Source: an uncultured Lachnospiraceae bacterium (GTDB taxonomy: Bacteria; Bacillota; Clostridia; Lachnospirales; Lachnospiraceae). Taken from it: a DNA stretch of 64,000 bases. The notes under the pieces are model-generated. The model was given only the letters and a program-made list of their open reading frames with translations. It did not search any database and was not told the DNA's origin. Below are positions 46,220-54,091 of this stretch, one piece after another. The stretch is taken from contig CATKXY010000015.1 of NCBI GenBank assembly GCA_949840915.1, forward strand, positions 1 to 64,000, read 5' to 3'. A program made the translations under genes and the position numbers. How positions within the stretch are numbered: the first letter of the stretch is position 1; each line of letters begins with the position of its first letter.

Positions 46220-48685
46220 ATGGAGCGCATAAAAGGAGTCTTTTTCCAAATATTGACCGACGTCCGGGAGTGGCTTGCGGGCCTTGTGCGGCATAAGCTG
46301 CGCATTGCGGCGGGCATCGCGGTTCTTGTTGCGGAGCTGTTTTTGTTTCTGGGTACGGACATTCTGCTGGAGGACAGGACTGATTATCTCACGGGAGAGG
46401 GCTCCTGGGAGCAGGAGCAGAGCGCTGAGTCGTCAAGCTTCTGCCAGTCTTTTAAACCGCAGGAGAGTCATCTGCGCATGATCAGTTTCCTTATGGGCAA
46501 GGACGGGGTGACTGTGCAGGACGGGCAGGTCAGAGTGGTGATATCGGATGAGAACAACGAGATTCTCTTTGAGGAGAGCAGAGGCTTTGAGGAGATATCA
46601 AACGGTTTTTTCACGGATGTGGAGACGGATCTGAAGCTTTCCGTCAGGGAGACCTATTATCTGACGCTGGTGACGGAGCCCTCCTCTCTGGGAGAATATC
46701 CCACGGTAGGCGTGTGCGGCAAGGAGTATGTTCTGCCGGAAAATCAGATATTGACGCAGGGAGAGGAGCTTTCGGGGACACAATTGGTAGCCCGTTATCA
46801 TTATACGGATGTGCTGCCTGATGCCAAAGCGGGTAAGGTGATCCTGATCTGTGTCCTGACGGCGTTTGGCATCCTGTTCGGTCTGCCCCAAAACGCCGTG
46901 CTGCGCAGGCTGGTGGGAATCGCTCTGTTACTGGCGGCTCCTCTGGTGCTGGGACGGCGGCTGGAGCTTCTGACCTACAGGGAGCTGCTTTATCTGCCAT
47001 TTGCCATGAAGTGGAATGTGGCCATCATGTATGGTCTGGAGCTGGTTGTACTGTTGTGCACCCAGTCCCCGGGCTTTGCGGCGGCGTTTACCAATATGGC
47101 TCTGACGCTGTTGTATTCCGCCAATTATTTCATGATCCTGTATCGCAATACGCCGCTTCGCATGAATGATTTCACTGCTGTGGGAACTGCAGTGAATGTG
47201 GCGGGAGAGTACCGGTTTGTTCCCAACGATCATTTGGCGGTGGCATGGGGACTGATGCTTTTGATTCTGGTGTTCGCCGTGCAGACAGGCGTGCGCCGTA
47301 AGGCGCGCGGTGAAAAGAGCCGGAAAAAGAGGGCGGTAACATTCTGTATCAGTCATGGCCTGACCATCGGCATCGCAGCTATTGTGGTGTTTGCGGGGAA
47401 ATACTATCTCTGTGATCTGGATACGCTCACGGAGGCGGGGTTTGCATATGAGGAATTCAAGGGATTTCATCAGGATCTGATCTTTTATATGGACGGCTAT
47501 CTGGTGGCGACTCTGGCTGAGGCGAGAGATGCGAAGATCGTTCCTCCTGAGAATTATACGACTGAGCTGGTGGAGGAGCTGCTTGCGGAGGCGGCGGAGA
47601 ATGCTCCCCGGCCCGGTGAGGAGCTGCCCCATGTCATTGTGGTGATGAATGAGAGCCTTGCGGATCTGAGTATTCTGGAGGATGTGGAGCTCAATCAGGA
47701 CAATCTTCCCTTTATGCGTTCGCTGAAGGAGAACACCATCAGCGGTTATGCGAATGCTTCGGTGCTTGGAGGCGGTACCGCTAACACGGAATTTGAACTG
47801 TTCACCGGATGCAGCATGGCATTTCTGCAGACAGGCTATTATCCGTATCAGCAGGCGATACGGCACGCCATTCCCTCGGCTGTCAGCAGGCTGAAGCAAA
47901 ACGGCTACACCGCGGTTTCCATGCATCCTGAGTATGCCACCAACTGGAAGCGGGACAAGGTATATCGGTATTACGGCTTCGACCGTTCGCTGTGGAAGGC
48001 GGATTTTGAGGGCGCAGAGGAGATTCACAGCGGAGTGTCGGACGCGGAGACCTATCGGAAGGTGATTGAGCTGTATGAGAGCAGGCAGCCGGGGGAAAAG
48101 CTGTTTCTCTTTGATCTGACCATGCAGAACCACGGGGGCTATATCGCTAAGAAGGGGCAGGAATTTGAGGTGCGTGCGGAGAAGCTGCAGAGCTCGGAGC
48201 TGGACATGTATCTCTCTCTGGTAAAGATTTCGGATGAGGCGTTTGCCGATCTGGTGGCTTATTTTGAGAAGGAAGAGGAGCGGGTGATCATACTGATGTT
48301 CGGCGATCATCAGCCCAGTATCAGGGGGGTAACCTCGTATTTGGAGGAGGCCGGGAAGAATCCCGGTCCGTTGGAGCGGATGAAATATTATAAGACGCCT
48401 TTCGTGATCTGGGCAAACTATGATATTGAGGAGGCGCAGGGGTATGATATCAGCATGAATTATTTGGGCGGACTTTTGATGGAGACCGCCGGAATAGAGC
48501 TTTCTCCGTATTTTGCCTATCTGAGAGAGCTGCGTCAGGAATACCCGATCATCACGGTGAACGGATATGTGGACAAGGACGGAAATTATAAGAATTGGAG
48601 CAGCGCAGGAGACGAATTCACGGAGTATCGGATGCTTCAGTATAATTATCTGTTTGACAAGCACAGAGTAGAATGGGGGTATTGA
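46220..48685 (+). CDS. LtaS-like phosphoglycerol transferase 4
   Basis: The 821-aa protein starts 3 nt after the copy 3 stop. The N-terminus is longer before TM1 (MERIKGVFFQILTDVREWLA). The catalytic Thr is residue 520 in a slightly altered motif, GGGTANTEFELFTG. The arginine segment reads EYATNWKRDKVYRYYGFD, with Lys where copies 1-3 have Asn. The C-terminal FGDHQPS lacks the Trp of copies 1-3. The loop after it (IRGVTSYLEEAGKNPGPLER) is unlike the others. These changes lie around the acceptor side of the site and suggest a different substrate, but that is inference. Confidence 0.93.
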   Translation: MERIKGVFFQILTDVREWLAGLVRHKLRIAAGIAVLVAELFLFLGTDILLEDRTDYLTGEGSWEQEQSAESSSFCQSFKPQESHLRMISFLMGKDGVTVQDGQVRVVISDENNEILFEESRGFEEISNGFFTDVETDLKLSVRETYYLTLVTEPSSLGEYPTVGVCGKEYVLPENQILTQGEELSGTQLVARYHYTDVLPDAKAGKVILICVLTAFGILFGLPQNAVLRRLVGIALLLAAPLVLGRRLELLTYRELLYLPFAMKWNVAIMYGLELVVLLCTQSPGFAAAFTNMALTLLYSANYFMILYRNTPLRMNDFTAVGTAVNVAGEYRFVPNDHLAVAWGLMLLILVFAVQTGVRRKARGEKSRKKRAVTFCISHGLTIGIAAIVVFAGKYYLCDLDTLTEAGFAYEEFKGFHQDLIFYMDGYLVATLAEARDAKIVPPENYTTELVEELLAEAAENAPRPGEELPHVIVVMNESLADLSILEDVELNQDNLPFMRSLKENTISGYANASVLGGGTANTEFELFTGCSMAFLQTGYYPYQQAIRHAIPSAVSRLKQNGYTAVSMHPEYATNWKRDKVYRYYGFDRSLWKADFEGAEEIHSGVSDAETYRKVIELYESRQPGEKLFLFDLTMQNHGGYIAKKGQEFEVRAEKLQSSELDMYLSLVKISDEAFADLVAYFEKEEERVIILMFGDHQPSIRGVTSYLEEAGKNPGPLERMKYYKTPFVIWANYDIEEAQGYDISMNYLGGLLMETAGIELSPYFAYLRELRQEYPIITVNGYVDKDGNYKNWSSAGDEFTEYRMLQYNYLFDKHRVEWGY

Positions 48686-48688
48686 CGG

Positions 48689-51175
48689 ATGCGGTTTCTT
48701 GAGCTGGCAGGAAAATGCCGGGAGGATTGGCAGTCCAGGAGAAATAAGTATTGGGTGTTGGCGTCTGTGTTGGTTTTTGCGGTTCTGTCGGTTCTGCTTG
48801 TGGGAGGAGACAGCCCGCTGCGGGAAGACGCGGAGCATTATCTGGCGGGCGAGGGCTCTTACGGTCTGGCCTTTGGCAGCGGAGAGCGGTATGTGCAGGA
48901 GTTTGCACCCGGGTACGCGAAGCTTAAGAGCGTGGGCATTGTGGTGGATCTGCAGAAGGCTTCGAAGGGAGCCGGGGCGGAGTCTGGGGACAAGTCTTTG
49001 GGCGGTGTGAAGCTTTGCATTACGGATGATGCGGGCCTTGAGCTCTGGGCGCAGGAGCTTTTCGCGGACGAGCTCAAGCCGGGGGTCTACACGGATGTGG
49101 GTGTAAATCTGGAGCTTTCGGCGGGAAGCTCCTATAATCTGGCAGTGGAGAGTTTTCTGGCGGAGGAGTTATCGCCGGAGCTGGTGGTTTGCAGTACGGA
49201 CTATGAGCTTCGGGAAAACAAAAGTCTTGCGGGGGGCGGGGAGCTTGCAGGGACGCAGCTTTTGACGAGATACCGCTATACGGATGTCCTGGCTGCGAAA
49301 ACGGCGGCCAAGGCTTTGCTGCTGGTGTTTTTGGCAGCTCTTGGTATTGCGGCGGGGCTCCCGTCCAACAGATATGTCAGAACGGCGGCAGCGGCGGTTT
49401 TGCTGGCGGCAGGACCCTATGTTCTGGGGCGGCGGCTGGAGCTGCTTCTGCCCACGAATGTATTGCTTCCCCATGCCATGAAGTGGAATATGGGTCTGAT
49501 GTATCTGTTTGAGCTGATCGTGCTTTTGTGTACACTCTCAAAACGCTTTACCATCGTGTTCTGTAATATTGTGCTGACCGTATTGTACTGTGCCAATTAT
49601 TTTGTCTATGCCTTCCGGGGGACTTATCTGAAAGCCAATGAACTCACTGCCATCGGAACGGCGGCGGATGTGGCGGGAAAATACCGTTTTGAGCCGGACA
49701 GCCATATGGCTGTGTGCTGGTGTATCGCGGCGGTGTTTGTGGTCTGGGGAATGTGTACCGGCGCATCAAAGACAGTGTCCAGGCCTGTGTGGAAAGTCGC
49801 TGCGGTTCGGGGGCTGGGACTTCTTGCGGGAATTTCGCTGTGGTTTGGAGCAGGACATGTGCTTTTGGACACGGAGCTTCTTCTGGAGCATGGCTTCAGC
49901 TATTACAGCGGCATCAACTCGGAGTATACTTATTATTTTGACGGTTATCTGGTGGGCAGTATGCTCAATATCCGGTACTCCCGGATCACGGAGCCTGCGG
50001 GGTATTCCGTGAGGCGGGCGGAGGAGATATTGAGCGCATGGCGGGAACCGGGACAGGAGGCCTCCGACAGCGGTCAGGAGAGCGGAGACGGTACTGCAAA
50101 GAAGGAGCTGCCGCATATTATTCTGATCATGAATGAGAGCTGGTCGGATCTGCGCGTGAACGGTAATCTGGAGCTCAGCCGGGAGAATCTGTCGTTTACG
50201 GATTCCCTTCGGGAGAATACGGTCAAGGGATATGTGAATGCCTCGGTCCTGGGCGGCGGCACCGCCAATTCGGAGTTTGAAGTGTTCACCGGATGTGCCA
50301 TGGGATTTTTGCCGGATTCCTATTATGCTTATCAGCAGGCGGTGACACATCCCATGAAATCCATGGTGTCTCATTTTCGGGAGCTGGGGTATTCCACTGT
50401 GTCAATGCATCCCGAACGTGCTCTGAACTGGCGCAGGAATGTGGTGTATGATTATCTGGGCTTTGGGAGGCAGCTCTGGAAGGAGGACTTTGCGGGAGCC
50501 GAGGTCATTCACTCCGGAGTATCGGATGCGGAGACCTTCCGCAGGGTGGAGGAGCTGTACGAGAACCGGGCGGAGGATGAGAAGCTTTTTATCTTCGATC
50601 TGACCATGCAGAATCACGGGTATTACCGGAAGTCTAACGTGGAGCGGACCGTGGAGGCTGTAAATGTGGACTGCGATGAGGCGGATCTGTATCTGTCTCT
50701 GGTCTATGAGACGGACAGAGCCTTCGGGGAGCTGGTGCAGTATTTTGACAAGGAAGAGGAGCCGGTGGTGATCTGTATGTTTGGAGATCATCAGCCCAAG
50801 TTTGAGACGGAAGATTTTTATGAAGATATCTATCGTCAGACGGAAGGGCTCACAGAGATAGATAAAAAGCGGAATCTCTATAAGACGCCCTTTGTGATCT
50901 GGGCCAATTATGATATCGAAGAGGCCTGGGGGCTGGATATCGGCATGAGCTATCTGGGCGTGCTCCTGCAGCAGACAGCCGGTGTGGAAATGACGCCGTA
51001 TTTTCGCTTCCTGGCGGAGCAGATGGAGCAATATCCTGTCATTACGGCAAACGGCTATGTGGACAGTCGGGGCAACTACAGCAACTGGTCGGGCACCGGG
51101 GAGGAATTTGCAGATTATCGGATATTGCAGTACAATTATCTGTTCGACAATGATATGGTGGAGTGGGGGTACTGA
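48689..51175 (+). CDS. LtaS-like phosphoglycerol transferase 5
   Basis: The 828-aa protein is the most divergent copy. The first helix is preceded by MRFLELAGKCREDWQSRR. Thr525 (GGGTANSEFEVFTG) and Asp-His (FGDHQPK) are kept. The usual MNESFAD segment reads MNESWSD. RYYGFD is YDYLGFG. The motif with His reads DLTMQNHGYY rather than NHGGY. The extracellular N-terminal domain has an insert with a Gly/Ala/Ser stretch (KASKGAGAESGDKSLGG). A long acidic linker (PGQEASDSGQESGDGTAKKE) precedes the sulfatase domain. It ends the array. Confidence 0.92.
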   Translation: MRFLELAGKCREDWQSRRNKYWVLASVLVFAVLSVLLVGGDSPLREDAEHYLAGEGSYGLAFGSGERYVQEFAPGYAKLKSVGIVVDLQKASKGAGAESGDKSLGGVKLCITDDAGLELWAQELFADELKPGVYTDVGVNLELSAGSSYNLAVESFLAEELSPELVVCSTDYELRENKSLAGGGELAGTQLLTRYRYTDVLAAKTAAKALLLVFLAALGIAAGLPSNRYVRTAAAAVLLAAGPYVLGRRLELLLPTNVLLPHAMKWNMGLMYLFELIVLLCTLSKRFTIVFCNIVLTVLYCANYFVYAFRGTYLKANELTAIGTAADVAGKYRFEPDSHMAVCWCIAAVFVVWGMCTGASKTVSRPVWKVAAVRGLGLLAGISLWFGAGHVLLDTELLLEHGFSYYSGINSEYTYYFDGYLVGSMLNIRYSRITEPAGYSVRRAEEILSAWREPGQEASDSGQESGDGTAKKELPHIILIMNESWSDLRVNGNLELSRENLSFTDSLRENTVKGYVNASVLGGGTANSEFEVFTGCAMGFLPDSYYAYQQAVTHPMKSMVSHFRELGYSTVSMHPERALNWRRNVVYDYLGFGRQLWKEDFAGAEVIHSGVSDAETFRRVEELYENRAEDEKLFIFDLTMQNHGYYRKSNVERTVEAVNVDCDEADLYLSLVYETDRAFGELVQYFDKEEEPVVICMFGDHQPKFETEDFYEDIYRQTEGLTEIDKKRNLYKTPFVIWANYDIEEAWGLDIGMSYLGVLLQQTAGVEMTPYFRFLAEQMEQYPVITANGYVDSRGNYSNWSGTGEEFADYRILQYNYLFDNDMVEWGY

Positions 51176-51184
51176 GGAGAAGGT

Positions 51185-51226
51185 ATGGGGAGCGAGGATG
51201 ATTTATCTGTAAATCATCCTCGCTAA
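51185..51226 (+). other. 13-codon ORF embedded in a perfect 14-bp hairpin
   Basis: Directly after the last transferase, GAGGAGAAGGT precedes an ATG that opens a frame of 13 codons (MGSEDDLSVNHPR) ending TAA. AGCGAGGATGATTT (51191-51204) pairs perfectly with 51211-51224 across a 6-nt loop, so the ORF and the stem coincide. An A run, not a T run, follows, which is unlike a normal terminator on this strand. Translation is a guess based on the ribosome-site-like sequence. Confidence 0.45.
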
Positions 51227-51232
51227 AAAAAA

Positions 51233-51619
51233 TTAAACTGCCACTACTCCGTCATTTTCTGTGTCTGTTGAAAGGGACGATTTTTCTTTGGCTCCGGAAG
51301 CCTTTTGTGCGCGCTGGAGCTTTAGATCAATCATTGCCAGAATTTCTTCCCGGTCGTCTTGCGTGAGATTTCTGTATTTGGACAAAAGCTGCATCTCCGA
51401 AGCGTTTAAAATATTGCCTGCGATTCCAAACAGCAGGTAGTCTGCCGAGATTGCGAAAATTTCGCACATCTTCATAGTCTGTTCCAGGGTGGGCCGGCTC
51501 TTTTGATTTTTCCAGTCGGTCAGGGGACTTTTCTTTAAATTCAGCATTTTGCCAAACTCTTTTCCCGTCATGCCGATTCTGGAATATTCGGCGCTGATTC
51601 TTGCGTACATATCGTCCAT
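51233..51619 (-). CDS. XRE-family regulator
   Basis: The 128-aa protein starts MDDMYARISAEYSRIGMTGK. An N-terminal Cro/C1-type helix-turn-helix is visible: GKEFGKMLNLKKSPLTDWKN, RPTLEQTMKMCEIFAISADY. A C-terminal helical region (about 70-110) contains LSKYRNLTQDDREEILAMID, as in Lachnospiraceae XRE regulators with a DRxEIL motif, and a disordered tail. The gene is divergent from the small XRE/GDPD pair and faces the palindromes at 51701-51747. It probably represses itself and perhaps its neighbours. Confidence 0.88.
   Translation of the reverse strand: MDDMYARISAEYSRIGMTGKEFGKMLNLKKSPLTDWKNQKSRPTLEQTMKMCEIFAISADYLLFGIAGNILNASEMQLLSKYRNLTQDDREEILAMIDLKLQRAQKASGAKEKSSLSTDTENDGVVAV
51452..51466. 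promoter_or_regulatory. Internal copy of the XRE operator-like palindrome
   Basis: TGCGAAAATTTCGCA lies within the XRE coding region (encoding part of CEIFAIS) and is identical to the core of the palindrome at 51701-51717. A coding-sequence operator is one explanation; chance is the other. Confidence 0.5.
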
Positions 51620-51700
51620 AAAAATACCGTGCCTTTCTTATTTGAGAGAAGCTTGCATTCAGAAAAGCTTCTTTTTTTTATGCTTATCTCCAAGTATTGG

Positions 51701-51748
51701 ATGCGAAAATTTCGCATTATGATAAATGTGATCACAGTGATTTATCAA
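51701..51748 (-). promoter_or_regulatory. Divergent regulatory region with two palindromes
   Basis: ATGCGAAAATTTCGCAT (51701-51717) is a perfect palindrome. Next to it TGATAAAT (51720-51727) and ATTTATCA (51740-51747) form a dyad around TGTGATCACA (51727-51736), which resembles a CRP-type half-site pair. On the minus strand TTGATA (51743-51748) and TATCAT (51719-51724), 18 bp apart, look like the XRE promoter, so both dyads overlap or follow its -10 and -35. Confidence 0.65.
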
Positions 51749-51868
51749 TTAATCAAATCTTAGCATTATAGGCGCGCGAAGTCAAACATTCCTTGTAAAT
51801 GCGTTGGGATTAAAACGGGAGTCTAAACGGAAGACAAAGATAGAAAAAACAAAACAGGAGGAGGAACT

Positions 51869-52063
51869 TTGAAGAGAAAGAGGCCCATGACGGCGTTTGA
51901 GGTGGATGTCAAGAAAAGGCTCATCGATAAGGGGATGACACATACGGAGCTGGCAGAACAGCTGGGAATCAAGAAGCAGTATCTGACGCTTGTTCTCTCG
52001 GGAGAGCGGAAGAACAGCAGATATGTGGAAAAGATAAGAGAGATACTGGAGATAGAAGGATAG
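51869..52063 (+). CDS. Small XRE-type DNA-binding protein
   Basis: The 64-aa protein starts at TTG behind AGGAGGAGG (an alternative ATG is at 51887). It is almost entirely one helix-turn-helix: DVKKRLIDKGMTHTELAEQL, GIKKQYLTLVLSGER. This resembles the small Cro-like regulators of phage and mobile elements, but nothing mobile lies nearby. It sits 14 nt before GDPD and is probably co-transcribed with it. Its operator is likely in the divergent region just upstream. Confidence 0.82.
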   Translation: MKRKRPMTAFEVDVKKRLIDKGMTHTELAEQLGIKKQYLTLVLSGERKNSRYVEKIREILEIEG

Positions 52064-52077
52064 GAGAGGGATAAAGA

Positions 52078-53373
52078 GTGGAAAATATCTGCGAAAGAGA
52101 CGATGTCGATAAAGTAATTCAGGGCAGTCAGGTCACTGACAACGATCAGGAGACCGGGCAGAAACAGGACGTGAAAGAGTCCGAAGGGGAGAAGTCTGAG
52201 GACAAAGCAGAAGAAAAAGCAGAAGCGGGAACGGGAAAGCGGTTCGCAAAGGGATGGCTGATCGCGAAGCTTATATTGATGGCGGCGCTTGCCATGGGGC
52301 TTGTGATGGTGACAGTGTGTATCAGAAACGGTGAAAGCTTTTCCATGCTGTTGGTGGATATTCGGACGGATTTTGTGGATAATGCGATGTTTCCCTACGC
52401 TTTTAAAAATAAACTGACGGTATTGGCTTTTGTGTTCTCGGTACTGGTCGTGTTGGCTTTGTTCACACAGGATTTCTGGTGGAAGCTGAAGCTGGGAAAA
52501 TGGGAGTTCTCCCTCAGTCCTGGGGCGGCATGCTTTAGATGGGGCATAAACTTGAGCCTGTTGATCATGGCTGTCTGTTTTGTCTTTTTGGGAGTGAGAT
52601 TTACACAGCCGGCGGCCAGGGCTGCGTGGGCGGAATGGGACGGAGATTCTTTGATCGCTCATGCCGGAGGCGGAATAGAAGAGCAGAATTATACCAACAG
52701 CAAAGAAGCTTTTTTGAACAGTTATGAGTCGGGTTTGCGGACGATTGAGATGGATTTCGTACTCACTTCGGACGATAAGCTGGTGTGCTGTCATGACTGG
52801 GGAGAGCAGATGAGCAGTGATTATGAGGCGGACTATGTCTATTCGGAGGAGGAGTTTCTGAATATACGGATCTATGACAAGTATACGCCCATGTCTCTGG
52901 AGACTCTGATGGAGCTGATGCTGGAATACGAAGACGTGTGGATCGTGACGGATACCAAGGATATGGATGCGGAACTGGTGCGCAAGGAGTTTCGGATCAT
53001 GGTGGAGACAGCGGAAAAAGTGGGCGCCCCGGAGCTTCTGGACCGCTTCGTGGTGCAGCTCTATGACTATGCGATGTATGATGTGGTGGAAGAGATCTAT
53101 TCGTTTCCCTCCTATGTTCTGACGCTCTATCTTCTGGGCGGTGTGGATGAGGATAGCTTCCGGGAGCACTGCAGATTCCTGCGCAACAGAGATATCAATT
53201 CCATCACGATGTGGCAGGACTGGTTCAGGCCCGAATTCCGGGAGATTGCGGACACTTACGGGATCAATATCTATGTTCATACGGTGAATAATGCGGATAA
53301 GGTGGAGGAGATGCAGGCCTGGGGCGTGCGGGGATTCTATACGGATTATGTGACGCCGGATATGATTCCGTAA
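52078..53373 (+). CDS. Membrane glycerophosphodiester phosphodiesterase
   Basis: The 431-aa protein starts at GTG (GGAGAGGG 8 nt upstream). An acidic, disordered N-terminus of about 55 residues is followed by three membrane helices (about 60-185) and an extracytoplasmic GDPD domain. Its catalytic region reads LIAHAGGGIEEQNYTNSKEAF (the usual HRG is HAG), with EMDFVLTSDDKLVCCHDWG supplying Glu, Asp and the second His. The enzyme would cut glycerophosphodiesters. Placed just after five LtaS-like transferases, it may recycle or trim phosphoglycerol polymers; that link is inference. Confidence 0.86.
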   Translation: MENICERDDVDKVIQGSQVTDNDQETGQKQDVKESEGEKSEDKAEEKAEAGTGKRFAKGWLIAKLILMAALAMGLVMVTVCIRNGESFSMLLVDIRTDFVDNAMFPYAFKNKLTVLAFVFSVLVVLALFTQDFWWKLKLGKWEFSLSPGAACFRWGINLSLLIMAVCFVFLGVRFTQPAARAAWAEWDGDSLIAHAGGGIEEQNYTNSKEAFLNSYESGLRTIEMDFVLTSDDKLVCCHDWGEQMSSDYEADYVYSEEEFLNIRIYDKYTPMSLETLMELMLEYEDVWIVTDTKDMDAELVRKEFRIMVETAEKVGAPELLDRFVVQLYDYAMYDVVEEIYSFPSYVLTLYLLGGVDEDSFREHCRFLRNRDINSITMWQDWFRPEFREIADTYGINIYVHTVNNADKVEEMQAWGVRGFYTDYVTPDMIP

Positions 53374-53432
53374 AAGGATATCGTATTTGAAATTTATCCG
53401 AAACAATAATAGGAAGACTTTTGCAGGAAACG

Positions 53433-53459
53433 GGCAGCTCTCTATGCGGGAGCTGCCTT
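53433..53459 (+). terminator. Hairpin after the GDPD gene
   Basis: GGCAGCTCTC pairs with GGGAGCTGCC (10 bp, one G-U) with a 5-nt loop, followed only by TT. The stem is strong, but its terminator quality is modest. Confidence 0.5.
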
Positions 53460-53569
53460 GATCATGGTGTAAAAAATTATGAACCTTTTTATTTTTGTTA
53501 CAATGTATAGGTGAAGGACACTTCTTCACAAAGATATCTTTGAAAGACATAAGGAAGCTGGAGACAATC

Positions 53570-54091
53570 ATGACCAAACAAGAGTTGGAACAATGCATTG
53601 ATGCATACGGGACAGATATCTATTCCTTTTGCATGCATCTTGCGCCCAATGTACAGGAAGCGGAGGAGCTGTATCAGGATACCTGGATGAAAGTGGTGGA
53701 AAAGCTGGAAATCATTGATTCCATGGGGAATGTGAAAAGCTATTGTCTTTCTGTGGCGTTAAAGCTTTGGAAGAATAAAAAGCGCAAGTTTGCATGGAGA
53801 AAACGTATTGCGGGAACACGGGATTATCTGGACGAGGAGGGGCAGGAGTATCTTTCTGACGGCAGAGCTACTTCGGAAGAACAGATTCTGGAGCGGGAGC
53901 GGGATAAGCTGGTATGGAATGCCGTAAACGCCCTGCCGGAAAAGATGAAAACGGTAGTTCTTCTGTATTATATGCAGGACTTAAATCTGGCGCAGATCGC
54001 GGAGACGGCAGACATACCGGTGGGAACCGTAAAAAGCCGATTGCATCAGGCAAGACTGCTTTTGAGAAAGAAATTGGAGGGTATTTTATAA
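53570..54091 (+). CDS. ECF-type RNA polymerase sigma factor
   Basis: The 173-aa protein starts MTKQELEQCIDAYG with GGAGA upstream. Region 2 is near the N-terminus (EEAELYQDTWMKVVEKLEII) and region 4 near the C-terminus (LNLAQIAETADIPVGTVKSR). Its TAA shares its last base with the ATG of the next gene. The upstream region contains TGAACC and a downstream GTATAG, which could be an ECF-type autoregulated promoter, but the spacing is not clean. Confidence 0.9.
   Translation: MTKQELEQCIDAYGTDIYSFCMHLAPNVQEAEELYQDTWMKVVEKLEIIDSMGNVKSYCLSVALKLWKNKKRKFAWRKRIAGTRDYLDEEGQEYLSDGRATSEEQILERERDKLVWNAVNALPEKMKTVVLLYYMQDLNLAQIAETADIPVGTVKSRLHQARLLLRKKLEGIL

Noticed and set aside
46928..48838. Long minus-strand open frame opposite LtaS-like copy 4 and similar antisense frames
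   Set aside because: It mirrors the coding strand of a clear gene, has no ribosome site and no recognisable domain. Such frames arise from GC-rich third codon positions.
38129..51175. Assembly artefact: one gene repeated five times
   Set aside because: The copies differ in length, linkers, N-termini and motif residues, and one has a GT2 fusion, so they are true paralogues. Only copies 2 and 3 share long near-identical stretches.
51191..51224. Ordinary rho-independent terminator of the LtaS-like array
   Set aside because: The stem is perfect, but an A run rather than a T run follows on the plus strand, and on the minus strand the T run precedes it.
51727..51736. Definite CRP/FNR site
   Set aside because: TGTGATCACA lacks the usual 6-bp spacing between half-sites and lies inside a larger dyad better explained by the XRE regulators.
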